A DNA stretch of 64,000 bases, from the NCBI RefSeq assembly GCF_030272615.1, contig NC_081415.1, positions 102,726,796 through 102,790,795 of the forward strand, read 5' to 3'. Both the position numbers and the translations under genes were made by a program. The number at the start of each line of letters is the position of its first letter. The first letter of the stretch is position 1. Source of the DNA: Cryptomeria japonica (lineage: Eukaryota; Streptophyta; Pinopsida; Cupressales; Cupressaceae). Positions 24,240-34,425 of this stretch are shown piece after piece. The notes below the pieces were generated by a model that ran no database searches, was not told the origin of the DNA, and was given only the letters and a program-made list of their open reading frames with translations.

Positions 24240-25830
24240 TTCAACCACCACCGCCTCCAGGGTACTCATCTTTTTAGCTAAAACCTTAATTTATTTGTAG
24301 TCCTTGTTACGAGTGGCCGCTTTCTTCTTCATTTTGCCTCGAGTCCTCTTACTGGGTCCTTCATTATCCTAGATTACATCAGTATCATCTCCAATAGTAA
24401 CAATAGTTTTGTCCTACTGCATTCTATCAAAGTTGTTTACTATTACATTCATGGCATCAACAATTTGCTTAAAAATCTTATGGCTACTAGACATAATAGT
24501 CTTGAGGGTAGCCTAAATTTTCTCATAGCTAGCTTCCACATTGGAGATTCTGTCCTCAAACCCTTTTTTCATTTGGTCAATTCCTTCTCCAACCCTTTGG
24601 ATGCACTCCAACACCATTTTTTTCTCCTCCTCCGACTACTGCCCAACCTCTTTTTGATTTCCTTGAATATTACTCACAATAATTGCCTCCATTTTACTTC
24701 CCAATGCCCTCTGATTAAGTCTGACCTCTTTCAATTCATGAAACAACCAATTAAACATATTGAAAGTAGCAGTGGCATGTTCCCTTGCCATACCTAGCGC
24801 ATCATCATAGTCCTCCTTCTTATTATTGAGTTCAACACATTTAGGATGAATATCCTCATGACTCATAACACCAATATTAGCAGTAGTAGTGTTGGGGGAA
24901 GATGGAGGGGGAGACTGGAAGTTTTGACTACCTAGATCCATACTACCCTCCTTCTCACCCATAAAGACCCTAGGACTGCTAGAAACATGGGTATCCTTAA
25001 CTGCCGAAGTAGAGGAGGAAGAAATCACAACTTTGTTTTGCCCTTCTTTGCCTTTTCCGATATGAGACTTGGCCATTGGGAGATTTCCAGACAACTTTTC
25101 TAAGAGGGGGAGGAGACTTAGCTTCAAAATGTGAGTCAGAGTCCTCACCACCTGACTCTCTAGCACTAGTAGCATCCTCGTAGGGGGTATGAATAGAAAC
25201 ATTTGGGAAGGAAGGGCATAGAAGTGGGAATCAATCAGGACTAAAAGCCCTTCACGAAGGATAGGGAATTTGGTAGGGTTCTTCTCATGGTCTTTGAAAT
25301 TGGCTCTTAAAGTAAACATAAGATAAAACAAAAAGGATATTTTGACTCCAGAATGAAGTGGTTCATAATAACAAAATGACGACCATAAATTCTAAAGAAA
25401 CGACCATCTTGGGTTAAATACTCCATGATTACCTTAAGGAGTTTCACCCATAAGCTCTTGATCACAGAAATATCGTAGTAACTAGCGGTCTACTTTACAA
25501 GCTTAGCTTTCTCTTCTTCAATCTTTGGGAAGTTCAGCACAACCTGCTCAGTATAAGTCCTATCTTTGTAAAACTTCATACCCTCAGTTGATAGGCCAAT
25601 GACTTGGGCAATGTGGCTCTCATCAACCAACACCTTCCACCTATGGAGAGTAACAATTTCTTCTTTCCAATGATTGGCAAACAGTTGGTAACATCCTTGT
25701 TTGGACCCCACAACCTTTCAATGTAAGGGGTAAAACCCCCTTTCTTCAAAATCCCCCAAATCTTCTGCTTTTTCTTCAACTGCATGCAATTTGGTGCCTT
25801 AGTTCTCTTCCTAGTGCCCCCATTCTCAAC
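24240..25830 (-). pseudogene. ORF 3' of the LINE RNase H, plant-transposon-protein type
   Basis: Several frames on the minus strand: RWKVLVDESHIAQVIGLSTEG (about 25570-25640), a frameshifted stretch with VIMEYLTQDGRFFR (about 25400-25440), NPTKFPILREGLLVLID (25230-25285) and a Ser-rich and coiled-coil-like C-terminus to about 24240. The order resembles the N-terminal domain of the ORF at 10603-12849 (DE.HIA..TGL and the ..YLT.DG motif). It lies inside the LINE target duplications and so seems to have moved with it. Function unknown. Confidence 0.5.
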
Positions 25831-25974
25831 TTCTCTCTGTGAATAGAAACACTCACGACTTGCAATCTGAAGAACATAGCCCATAGAGCATGCAAAATAA
25901 CTCCACACTTATTATTTTGTCCTCTTAGTCCACATGCCAAAATCAGAAAGGAGCTGATCTTTCTAGAATCACTA

Positions 25975-27350
25975 CTAGTTATGATGGCACAAATTATCAT
26001 TAATATCTCTACCTTGACTTCTATCATGAAGGATAAGCATGAATAGATCAACCTCTAGCTTGTGTCCATTGGTCCAACTCAACTGAGTTTTTCTAATAAC
26101 CCCTTTATTTGCAAGGTAGTCGGCCATGACATTAGAATCCCTATAGATATGGGATATGAGATATTTATCAAAAGTTTTAATAATATCTCTTGCTTTCTTA
26201 ATCCAAATTTCAACATTCCAAGAGGGTTTGGAAATACACCTTAGATAGTTTATAATATTTTTTGAATCTCCCTCCAACCAAATATATTTGAAATTGTGTT
26301 GTCTAGCAAGAGTGAGGCTTTTGTAGACTCCAATGGCTTCAACAAGATGGTTAGCCTGTGTGCCCAAAAGGAGCGCCATCGCTGAAAGAAAGTTGCCATT
26401 ATGATCACGCAACACTCCCCCGCATCCTGCCGGCCCAAGGTTACCTTTTTCCGCCCCATCAAAATTAATTTTGGCCCAACCATGAGGAGGATTTCTCTAA
26501 CCAAGATTAGGTCTAATATTAGGATTGGGACCAACAAACTGAGACATACCACAATCAATTTCCCAAGCATTGGCAACCCCGATCTCATAGTCTTTAAGAC
26601 CACTGCTCTGAGTCTTACACTTTAAACTGACAATAGAGATATTATCAACTATGGCTCTATGAATTTTCCTGAAAACAATCTCAGGCTGAAGATAGGTCTC
26701 CCTAAAGATTCGATTATTTCGCTCCTTCCATAAACCCCGCGCCACATGAGGAAACACAAAGGACCGTAAAGTTTTTAATAAATAATTTCTAATAGGCACC
26801 CTCTATTGGTCAACAAGCTCCTTAACTTGTTGGCAGTGGGCCAACGTCCCTTGTGGAGATTCGTGACATGTTTTAACAACTTCCTGTGGATTCTATAAGT
26901 CTATTGGTTGCATCAAGGATTGAAAGGTCGATCTTTTGGTGCAATGACAACCCTAGCTTGTAACAAGTGTTATCAGAGCTTGGTCATAGGTTCGAATCAT
27001 GCAGGCCACGACGAGTGATGTTGGGAGGGGGATTGTTGGCAGTGGGTCAACATTTCTTGTGGGGATTCACGACATAGTTTAACAACCTCCGGTGGATTCT
27101 TTAAGTCTAGTGGTTGTATCGAGCATTGAAAGGTCAATCTTTTGGTGCAACGACAACCCTAGTTTGTAACATAACCATCCTAGGGAAGATCCAACAAAGA
27201 TCCCACCTTTGAGGATTTTGAATCCAAACTTGCATCATATAAGAACAGTGCAAAAAATAATGATCAACAGATTCAGCTTTCTTCAGACACAAATAACATC
27301 TATTAGGTATAGAGAAGCCCCTCTTACAAAGATTATCAGTAGTTAGGATT
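25975..27350 (-). pseudogene. LINE ORF2 C-terminus (zf-RVT, RNase H)
   Basis: Minus strand: CYLCLKKAESVDHYFLHC (zf-RVT zinc-binding pattern, about 27240-27300), ARGLWKERNNRIFRE (about 26700-26745), then RNase H with INFDGAEKGN (about 26440-26475), IWLEGDSKNIINYL and ISHIYRDSNVMADYLA, matching the D...E...D...H order of plant LINE RNase H. Interrupted by the TRIM and by stops. Confidence 0.8.
26828..27171 (+). mobile_element. TRIM element, 344 bp
   Basis: Two 138-bp direct repeats (26828-26965 and 27034-27171) start TGTTGGCAG and end TAACA. They are separated by 68 bp that begin with a tRNA-Met-type primer site (TGTTATCAGAGC) and end with a purine tract (TTGGGAGGGGGAT). Flanks are taact (26823-26827) and taacc (27172-27176), a 5-bp target duplication with one difference. 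This is the full layout of a terminal-repeat retrotransposon in miniature. It codes for nothing. A B-box-like GGTTCGAATC lies in the internal part. Confidence 0.88.
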
Positions 27351-27387
27351 TATTTTTAATAGAATGTTAATGACATTTTTAATATGA

Positions 27388-29016
27388 TATATTTTTACGT
27401 GATGGTGAAATGTTATGAAATTTTATTATTATTTTTTATATGATCTGACTTTTTCGTCGAGTGTGAAGTCGTTGAAGGCAGACATATGACCAGAAAGGGG
27501 TCTTCTAGATCGTTGACAATAATCTAGGGAATGTGACCTATGCAAATCCACAATAATAGTAATAAATTAATTAGTTGAAATAATAAAACCAATTTAAAGA
27601 GGTGATAAATAAATAAGAGTTTATAAATAAATAAACAAATTAAAATATTAATTAAAAATCGAAATAATGATTTTTGAAAAAGTTAAATAAATAAAATTTT
27701 AACTTTAAATATAATTTAAAATTGACAAATGAGTTAAAATTTTAAAACAAAATGATAACCTCCATGAGAGTTCGCGATTTGAGGAGGGTAACTCAATAAT
27801 CTCATGAGTTTCTCTCCTATAACTGGCTAATCAAAACAATTTTCTCCCCTCCTAACTCCCCCATTCACCCGAGTCTTTCATCAATCTAGATCCATGGATT
27901 ACGGATCGAATTTCTCAGCCATTTGAAATCTGGTTGAAGAAATGGTGTGGAGTTGCCTGCAGGAAGACCAACATCGCCTCCCTACTCCCTACTCCTCACT
28001 ACGATTTTTGCTGGGTAATATCTTGTTTTATTTGTTTTCCATCCCATCTTTTGCTGCAGGTCTTTCTTGAAATCATTGAATATATATGTACATCGATGTT
28101 GATTATTAATTTCTGTAGTTCTATTCTATGTTTCCCTGCCGGTTTTTCCTTATTTCTTTTCATTTCCTTGACTGCCCTGCCCCCTCCCCACCTTTACTCT
28201 ACACCCTCTTTTTTCTTTTTTCAGCTGCAACTGCTAATGACTTCCTTTGGATCGATTTAGCCTTTCATACTTGTTGCCAAGGAAAGACGATCCAAGTCGA
28301 TTCCTCTCACTGCTTTCACTGCGTTGTTTTAAGCAAACACATTGAATTTATGAATTTGATTATTAAGACGCATTTTTAGAAAAATAACATGTATTTATGA
28401 ATTTGATTATATATATATATATTTATTTATTGTAACTTTATCTTAATTCATTTTTAATATTTTAACATTAATTTCTCTTCATTTATTATTATTATTTATT
28501 TATTCATTTAAAGAATGAAAGATTTATAAATATAAAATATATATAATTATTCTTTTCTATATGTTTAATATTGAATGAGGAATTAATTCTTAACATACTT
28601 GGAACTAATTCAAAAGGGAAATTTTGTTTGATTGTCTATGATGGATGTATTAGGAAATATGTGCTTGTTATGTGTTAAACAAGGGAAGGGTGTTTTCACC
28701 TACCTTAATAGGGTTAATTGACCAATAATTTATTTAATTTCACTCCACATCATAACACATGTAGCTAAGTTCAATAGTTTGGTTGTTAGATACTACATGC
28801 ACGCACAAGTTCCATTCCCAACAGTTAATTCTGATTTGCTTGGAAACTCCATTGTGAGGGACATGAGCTTATCATGAGCACCAGGAAGTGTAAGCTTCAT
28901 TTGGATGGATGGATAAAACGCCTGGGTCATATGTCCATCTTCCAGATTGCAGATGGAGGTGAGTCTGATGGCAAGGAAGAAACTACATCCGGAAACAAAG
29001 ATTCATATTATATCAG
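27388..29016. other. AT-rich region without a recognised gene
   Basis: Only short frames. 27934-28380 and 28874-29016 have more balanced composition, and the second gives 48 open codons (MSTRKCKLHLDGWIKRL and on) up to the transposon end. I cannot assign it. Host intergenic or an old exon are both possible. Confidence 0.5.
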
Positions 29017-29040
29017 GGTATGTGCACAAAGATGGTGGTC
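29017..29040 (+). repeat. Left terminal inverted repeat, copy B
   Basis: GGTATGTGCACAAAGATGG and five more bases, identical to the reverse complement of the copy A right end. Confidence 0.9.
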
Positions 29041-29069
29041 AGAAAAGTGGACAACACCCAAAAAAAAAA

Positions 29070-29190
29070 GTAGCGCGTACACAGTTATAAAATTTGAAAT
29101 CACCACGTACGCGCTTAGGTCCGTTGTTCCCGAGCCTAAAAAAGAGTGCGTACGCGCTCATAAGCCCTAAAGAACCACGTACGCGGTACC
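29070..29190. other. GCGTACGC-type motif cluster, copy B left
   Basis: GCGCGTACACAG, CACGTACGCGCT, GTGCGTACGCGCTC and CACGTACGCGGTAC within 120 bp. Corresponds to 22265-22485 in copy A. Confidence 0.65.
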
Positions 29191-29308
29191 TGTCAAAAAA
29201 AGTTTTTTAAAAAAAACTGGGTCTTATTTTCCCATGACAACCACATTTTTTTCCCCCATTTTCTCCACGAAACCGCGAACGAGGTGCCTCATTTCGCCTC
29301 CAGACACT

Positions 29309-31906
29309 ATGGATCAAGGTTAGTTTTTCTTAATTTTTGTCTTTCTTTCCCGTTTTTTCAATTTGTTTTACGTTTTGAATTTAATTTCGTTAATTTTGAT
29401 TAGGTTTTTTCATTTTTTTGTTTCAAAAACTAGATTATGATAATCCACAACAAGAACAACAAAATGAACCTCCTGAAAACCCACAAGATACACCCCCAAT
29501 TCCTCCTTTTGGCCGCACACCTAAAACACAGGAGCAAATAATTAATCAGTTAGGGCAAAACATGTCTAAATAAATAGACTGATTGATAAATTGAAAACAT
29601 CCAAACTTGAGCATCATAAATCCCTCGCCACTAGCCTAGAAACATTAGCTAGTCATGCCATAACTGTTTCCACACAAATTACAAAATGGGGAAACTTTAG
29701 GGATATGTGTCATCATTACTATGCTGATGGGTTATCATACGAGGGAGTGAAAAACAAAAATTTTAGTAAACAACAAATATGTGCCCTTTTTGTTGATCCT
29801 AAAACTGGTCAGTTGATACCTCTTAATGCAAAGAGGTTTCCCATACATTGGTGTACCAATGTGCAAATGAATAATTTTTTTTGGCACAGGTGGTGGATGG
29901 TCTTTGATGACCCACCTTGTAATAATTATGAGGTGCCATTGTATTTTTTGAGAAAAGTATATTGTGAGTTTGTGCTCAATGTGCAATCAAACTATTTTGA
30001 CTTGAGAGAGTTCCATGGTAGAGGTGGCGACTCTGCCCAAGATAGACCTGGAGCCCGTAGGCAAGTAGCCCCGAAGAGTCGTCGCCCCCTAACACCCAAC
30101 CCAAGGTGCATCATGCTGTCCTAGTAGAGTTGAAAGAAGCGATGGAGCTACAAACTCTTTAGGTAGCCACAACATTGACTGGTGCCATCCTCTAGCATGG
30201 GACGTCATTAGCACACCCTATTGTATTGGATGATGAGACATTAGTTGCTCTAGGTGGCGACATAGAGCCCATTCAACATATGTGTGTCAGTTGCTCGGGG
30301 ATATGCTGAGGGATAGATGATACGACTGGTGTAGATGGATCCACATCTCATTCATGCACAATTTACGGGAGTAGATGTCAGGCCCACACAGTTGAGGATT
30401 TGACACTAACAGATGAGTTGATAGACATGGTGTTTGCCCATCAGCGACAGACACAGGTGTGTTGATTTGAATTCATAGCATTTTATTTATCAGTCACTTT
30501 AAATTTGTAATTACATAAATGAATTTTAATTTATACATTGATTTAAATTGAGACAAATAATATGCATTTTAGGATGCAGCAACAGTATCCCATACTCCTT
30601 CCGTAGTTACTACAACTGCAATTTCGATGCTTGAGGTATAAATTTTGTAACATGTTAAAATAGAATAGTACACTTTGAATTCAAAAATATTATAAGATAC
30701 ACAAACTATCTTTAATGCTTGGTCCAATTTTTGGTTTGTAGGTGTTGACAGGGGACCAAATGTCCCAGATTGATGATATCACGCTCTCAACGATAGATTT
30801 TGGCCTACAAGGCTATACGGTATCATATTTTGTACAACCCTTTTTATGTATAGTTTTGATGGAATATGCAAGTCATTTCATTTTAGATTTTTTAAATTAT
30901 GTTTATTATATTATCTGTACTAATATCTCATGTTAATTTTATTTTTTTAGGGTACCCCTTTCGCGTCTAGGCCTCGTCCTAAGAAAAAGAATTCCTCAAA
31001 GATGCCAAAACATGGGAAGAAGGTAATTGAACAAATTTTTAGTTGTACAATTGTTTGAAAATGTTGAAATCAAGTATTAGTTGGGGTTTGTAGATTGATT
31101 AGTGTTTTTGTCTATTTTACATGTGCAACGACCATTGAGCTATGTGGATTTGTTGAATGCACCTGATTCGCCCGTGGATCAAGAGAGCGTAGATGTATGT
31201 ATCTCTACTTTATTTTCTTGATTTCATGATTATATGCACGCGTACATGTGAACTTGTGATATATTATATTCTTGTTTTTTTTCATACAGGAAATATCCAT
31301 AGCTGCTTCATCAATGGTGAGCCCTCCTCTGTGCACTGGAGAAGCATCTCGGGATCCGGTACACTTTTGTTTGATATATTACATTAATTGTTTTTAACCT
31401 ACAATACTTATCATTATATTAATTGTATTTAATCTTTGATCATTTTTTGTATAGGTAATGGCAATAGTTTCTCCATTGATGGTAAGACATCCTCAATCCG
31501 TTGGAGAAGCATCTCAGGCATCAGTACGTCGTTGTTCTCTATATTATAGCTTTTAAGTGTTTTTGATGTATTTATGTTAGTACATTGTATTAATTATACA
31601 TTTAATCTAAAATAGACCCCTTCGCGATACAACCATAAAGTGGATCCTTTTAAGTATGTCTTCAAGAAAACTCCTAAGAGTGACAAGGAGAGGAGAGCGA
31701 AGACATTAGCTCCAAGATTAGTTGATGAGGTAATCTACATTTCGATTGCGAAGGAATTATAGTTAAATGCATAGTTATTTTGTTAATTGTGAACTATTTT
31801 CTACAAAAGAATTTAACTTGGCTTTTGAATTGTGGTTTGGCAGCCATCTACAAAGCCACATATTGCATCGAAGAGGCTCTATTTTGATGATCCACCACAA
31901 GTTTAG
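29309..31906 (+). pseudogene. Ten-exon gene of unknown function, copy B
   Basis: Exons: 29309-29318, 29434-30456, 30573-30635, 30742-30819, 30951-31022, about 31127-31194, 31290-31358, 31455-31523, 31616-31729, 31844-31906. Sizes match copy A (10, about 1020, 62-63, 78, 71-72, 66-68, 69, 69, 114, 63), while introns have diverged more. The start MDQ, the block FPIHWCTNVQMNNFFWHRWW, the basic RPKKKNSSK exon, the duplicated IHGEASR/IGEASQ-type exons and the end DDPPQV are shared. Broken by a one-base loss near 29570 (stop after QNMSK), a TGA in the Cys cluster, and probable damage to the acceptor of exon 6. No known domain recognised. Confidence 0.72.
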
Positions 31907-32399
31907 GATCATATAGTGTTAGTTGTGGTCATAGAATGACCAATACATGTAGATAGATTCTACATTTTTATTGTATATTGATTTGGACATGGTATATGCC
32001 ACATTTTTGTAATACTTGTATTGACTTGGCATACATGCCTTTTTTTGATATATATAAATGTTGATATTCAATCCAATAAATGTATACTGAGTTCATTATT
32101 GTGTATTCATTGTATTTTGTGGCTGTCCTTTTATAAAGTTAATTGATCATTTGCCTATGTAATCAACAATATGAATATAAAGAACAAAAATCTATGATAT
32201 AAAACATTGCAATCATGGAATATGATTTGATAAAATTTCTAAAATGTTAAATTAACCCTACAAAACTCCTTGTATTCAATTCATTATTGTGTATTCGCTG
32301 TATTTGGTGGCTGCCCTTTTATAAATTTTAATGAATATTTGCCTATGTAATCAACAATATGAATATAAACAACAAAAATCGACAATATGAATATAAACA
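31907..32399. other. 3' flank of the ten-exon gene
   Basis: AT-rich, no gene. 31907-32100 is shared with copy A (19385-19567 reversed). A tattcaattcattattgtgtattc block is present twice (about 32085-32110 and 32273-32297). Confidence 0.6.
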
Positions 32400-33990
32400 A
32401 CAATATGTGTGTGGTGCGAGAGCACCCTCATGCTCGCAATGGTCAAATTTTGGTTGTCGTGCACAAATCGACATCATGAGTGCATCCAGGTGGGAATCTT
32501 TATGCTAGGCATGCGGCCGGAATGTCGAGAGTCATACCCTACTGATGCGATCTCTCAAGTGCCCTGAGTCCAAAAAATTGTCAAACTTTGACGAACCATT
32601 TCTTCCAATCCAGGACGCATATGATTGATCCGTTTGAACATGTGGGGTTGCGCGAGGCTCCTCTACAATGGCCTATCTCAGTTTTTGATGACTTAGAGCC
32701 ATTTTCAATTGGTAACAGATTTTTGCCTGCTACAAAAATCGTCAGTTGCATGCAATGCAAAGTTGTAGGATAGGCTAGAATTGATTCAGTTCATTGTGTG
32801 CACAAATTGATGTCATGAGCACGTTCGGGTGTGCAATTTTATGCTAGGCATGCTCCTCTCATACATCCCAAAGCGTTGGAATGTTGATAGTCATACCCTA
32901 CCGACACGATCTCTCAAGTGCCTTGAGTCCAAACAATTGTCAAACTTTGACAGATTGTTTCTAGCAATCCAGGACACATATGATCAATCCGTTTTAACCT
33001 ATGGGGTCGCGTGAGACTTCTCTAAAATGGCCTATCTCAATTTTTGACGAATTAGAGCCATTTTCAATTGGTAGCATTTTTTTGCATGTTGCAAAAATCG
33101 TTAGTTGCATGCAATGCAAAGTTGCAAGATAGGCTAGAATTAATTTGGTTCGTTGTGTCCACAAACCAATGTCATGAGCGCGTCCGAGTGGGTAGGTTTA
33201 TGCTAGGCATGCTCCTCTTATACATCCCAAAGCACCAGAACATCGAGAGTCATACCCTACCGACGCGATCTCTCAAGTGCCCTGAGTGCAAAAAATGGTC
33301 AAACTTTGATGGACTATTTCTTCCAATCCAGGACACATACAATTGATCTGTTTGAACCTGTGGGGTTACGTGAGGCTTATCTACAATTTCCTATCTCAAT
33401 TTTTGACGACTTAGATCCATTTTCAATTGGTAGCATTTTTTTGCCTGCTGCAAAATTTGTCAATTGCATACAATGCAAAGTTGCAAGATAGGCTAGAATT
33501 GATTCAGCTCGTCGTATGCACAAACCGACATCATGAGTGCATTCAGGTGGATAGGTTTACAATAGGCATGCTCCTCTCATGCATCCCAAAGCACCGAAAC
33601 GTTGAGTCATACCCTACTGGTGCAATCTCTCAAGTGCCTTGAGTCCAAAAAATTATCAAACTTTGGCAGACTGTTTCTTACAATCTAAGACACATATGAT
33701 CGATCCATTTGAATCTGTGGGGTCGTTTGAGGCTCGTCTACAATAGCCTATCTCGGTTTTTGATGACTCAGAGCCATTTTCAATTGGTAGCATTTTTTTG
33801 CCTGCTGCAAAAACCGTCAGTTGCATGCAATGCAAAGTTGCAGGATAGGCTAGAATTGATTCAGTTCATCATGTGCAAAAACCAACGTCATGAGCATGTC
33901 CAGGTGGGTAGTTTTACACTATGCATGCTCCTCTCATGCATCCAAAAGCATCAGAACATCGAGAGTCATACCCTACTGGCATGATGTACA
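32400..33990. repeat. Tandem repeat, unit about 359 bp, 4.4 copies
   Basis: The phrase gctagaatt occurs at 32774, 33133, 33492 and 33849 (spacing 359, 359, 357). Each unit also has a tcatgagc, a tctcaagtgccctgagtcc and a catgcaatgcaaagttg block. Lies between the two convergent genes and is absent from copy A. Its short frames are not real genes. Confidence 0.9.
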
Positions 33991-34425
33991 AGTTGCTTAA
34001 CAATTTTTTTGACAATTTTTTGACAATAATGGCAATTTTTGCTCAAATTGTATCTAGACTCAATCTATGACCCCTATGACCCAATAATGACTCAAATAAT
34101 TCTCCATGATTATACAAGAATCAAGAATGCTCATGATTGACCTTATCACATCACATAAACTCAAAACATAGTCACAAAACATTGTCACATACTATTCAAA
34201 AATTTGCCTCTAAATATGGTCAAATCAGCTCTTGGCTATTTGAATATACAAAAAAATGTCTTACAAATCATCTCATGGGGCTTTTATATAAAATTTGACA
34301 TTACAATATGTAAGATTCAACTCATCGCCATTTTAATATACAAAATTTGGCATCTACATATGTACAAATCAGCTCATTGCCATTTAAATATACAAAATTA
34401 TGCCCCTAAACATGTAAAAATTAGC
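33991..34425. repeat. Short degenerate repeats (atatacaaaa / gctcat)
   Basis: Five or six loosely repeated units of about 55-70 bp with the pattern aaatcagctcat(t)gccattt-aatatacaaaa between 34200 and 34450. No gene. Confidence 0.5.

Larger units (their letters stand above)
23993..27366 (-). mobile_element. 5'-truncated LINE with a TRIM inside
   Basis: Minus-strand RNase H and zf-RVT domains (25975-27350) are followed by another ORF and a non-coding 3' tail. The sequences at about 23972-23992 and 27367-27387 are near-identical (two or three differences in 21 bp), which is the size and divergence expected of an old LINE target duplication. No EN or RT remains, consistent with 5' truncation. 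Confidence 0.65.

Noticed and set aside
24465-24797. 110-codon plus-strand frame
   Set aside because: Shadow of the minus-strand ORF with better protein-like composition.
26966-27033. tRNA gene or tRNA-derived SINE (primer-site and GGTTCGAATC B-box-like sequence)
   Set aside because: It is the internal part of a TRIM with LTRs on both sides; no cloverleaf can be formed.
27934-28380. Host gene fragment
   Set aside because: Two short overlapping frames, no domain, no supported splice pattern; left as unassigned sequence.
32400-33990. CRISPR-like array
   Set aside because: Unit of about 359 bp with no short repeat/spacer alternation, in a plant transposon; an ordinary tandem repeat.
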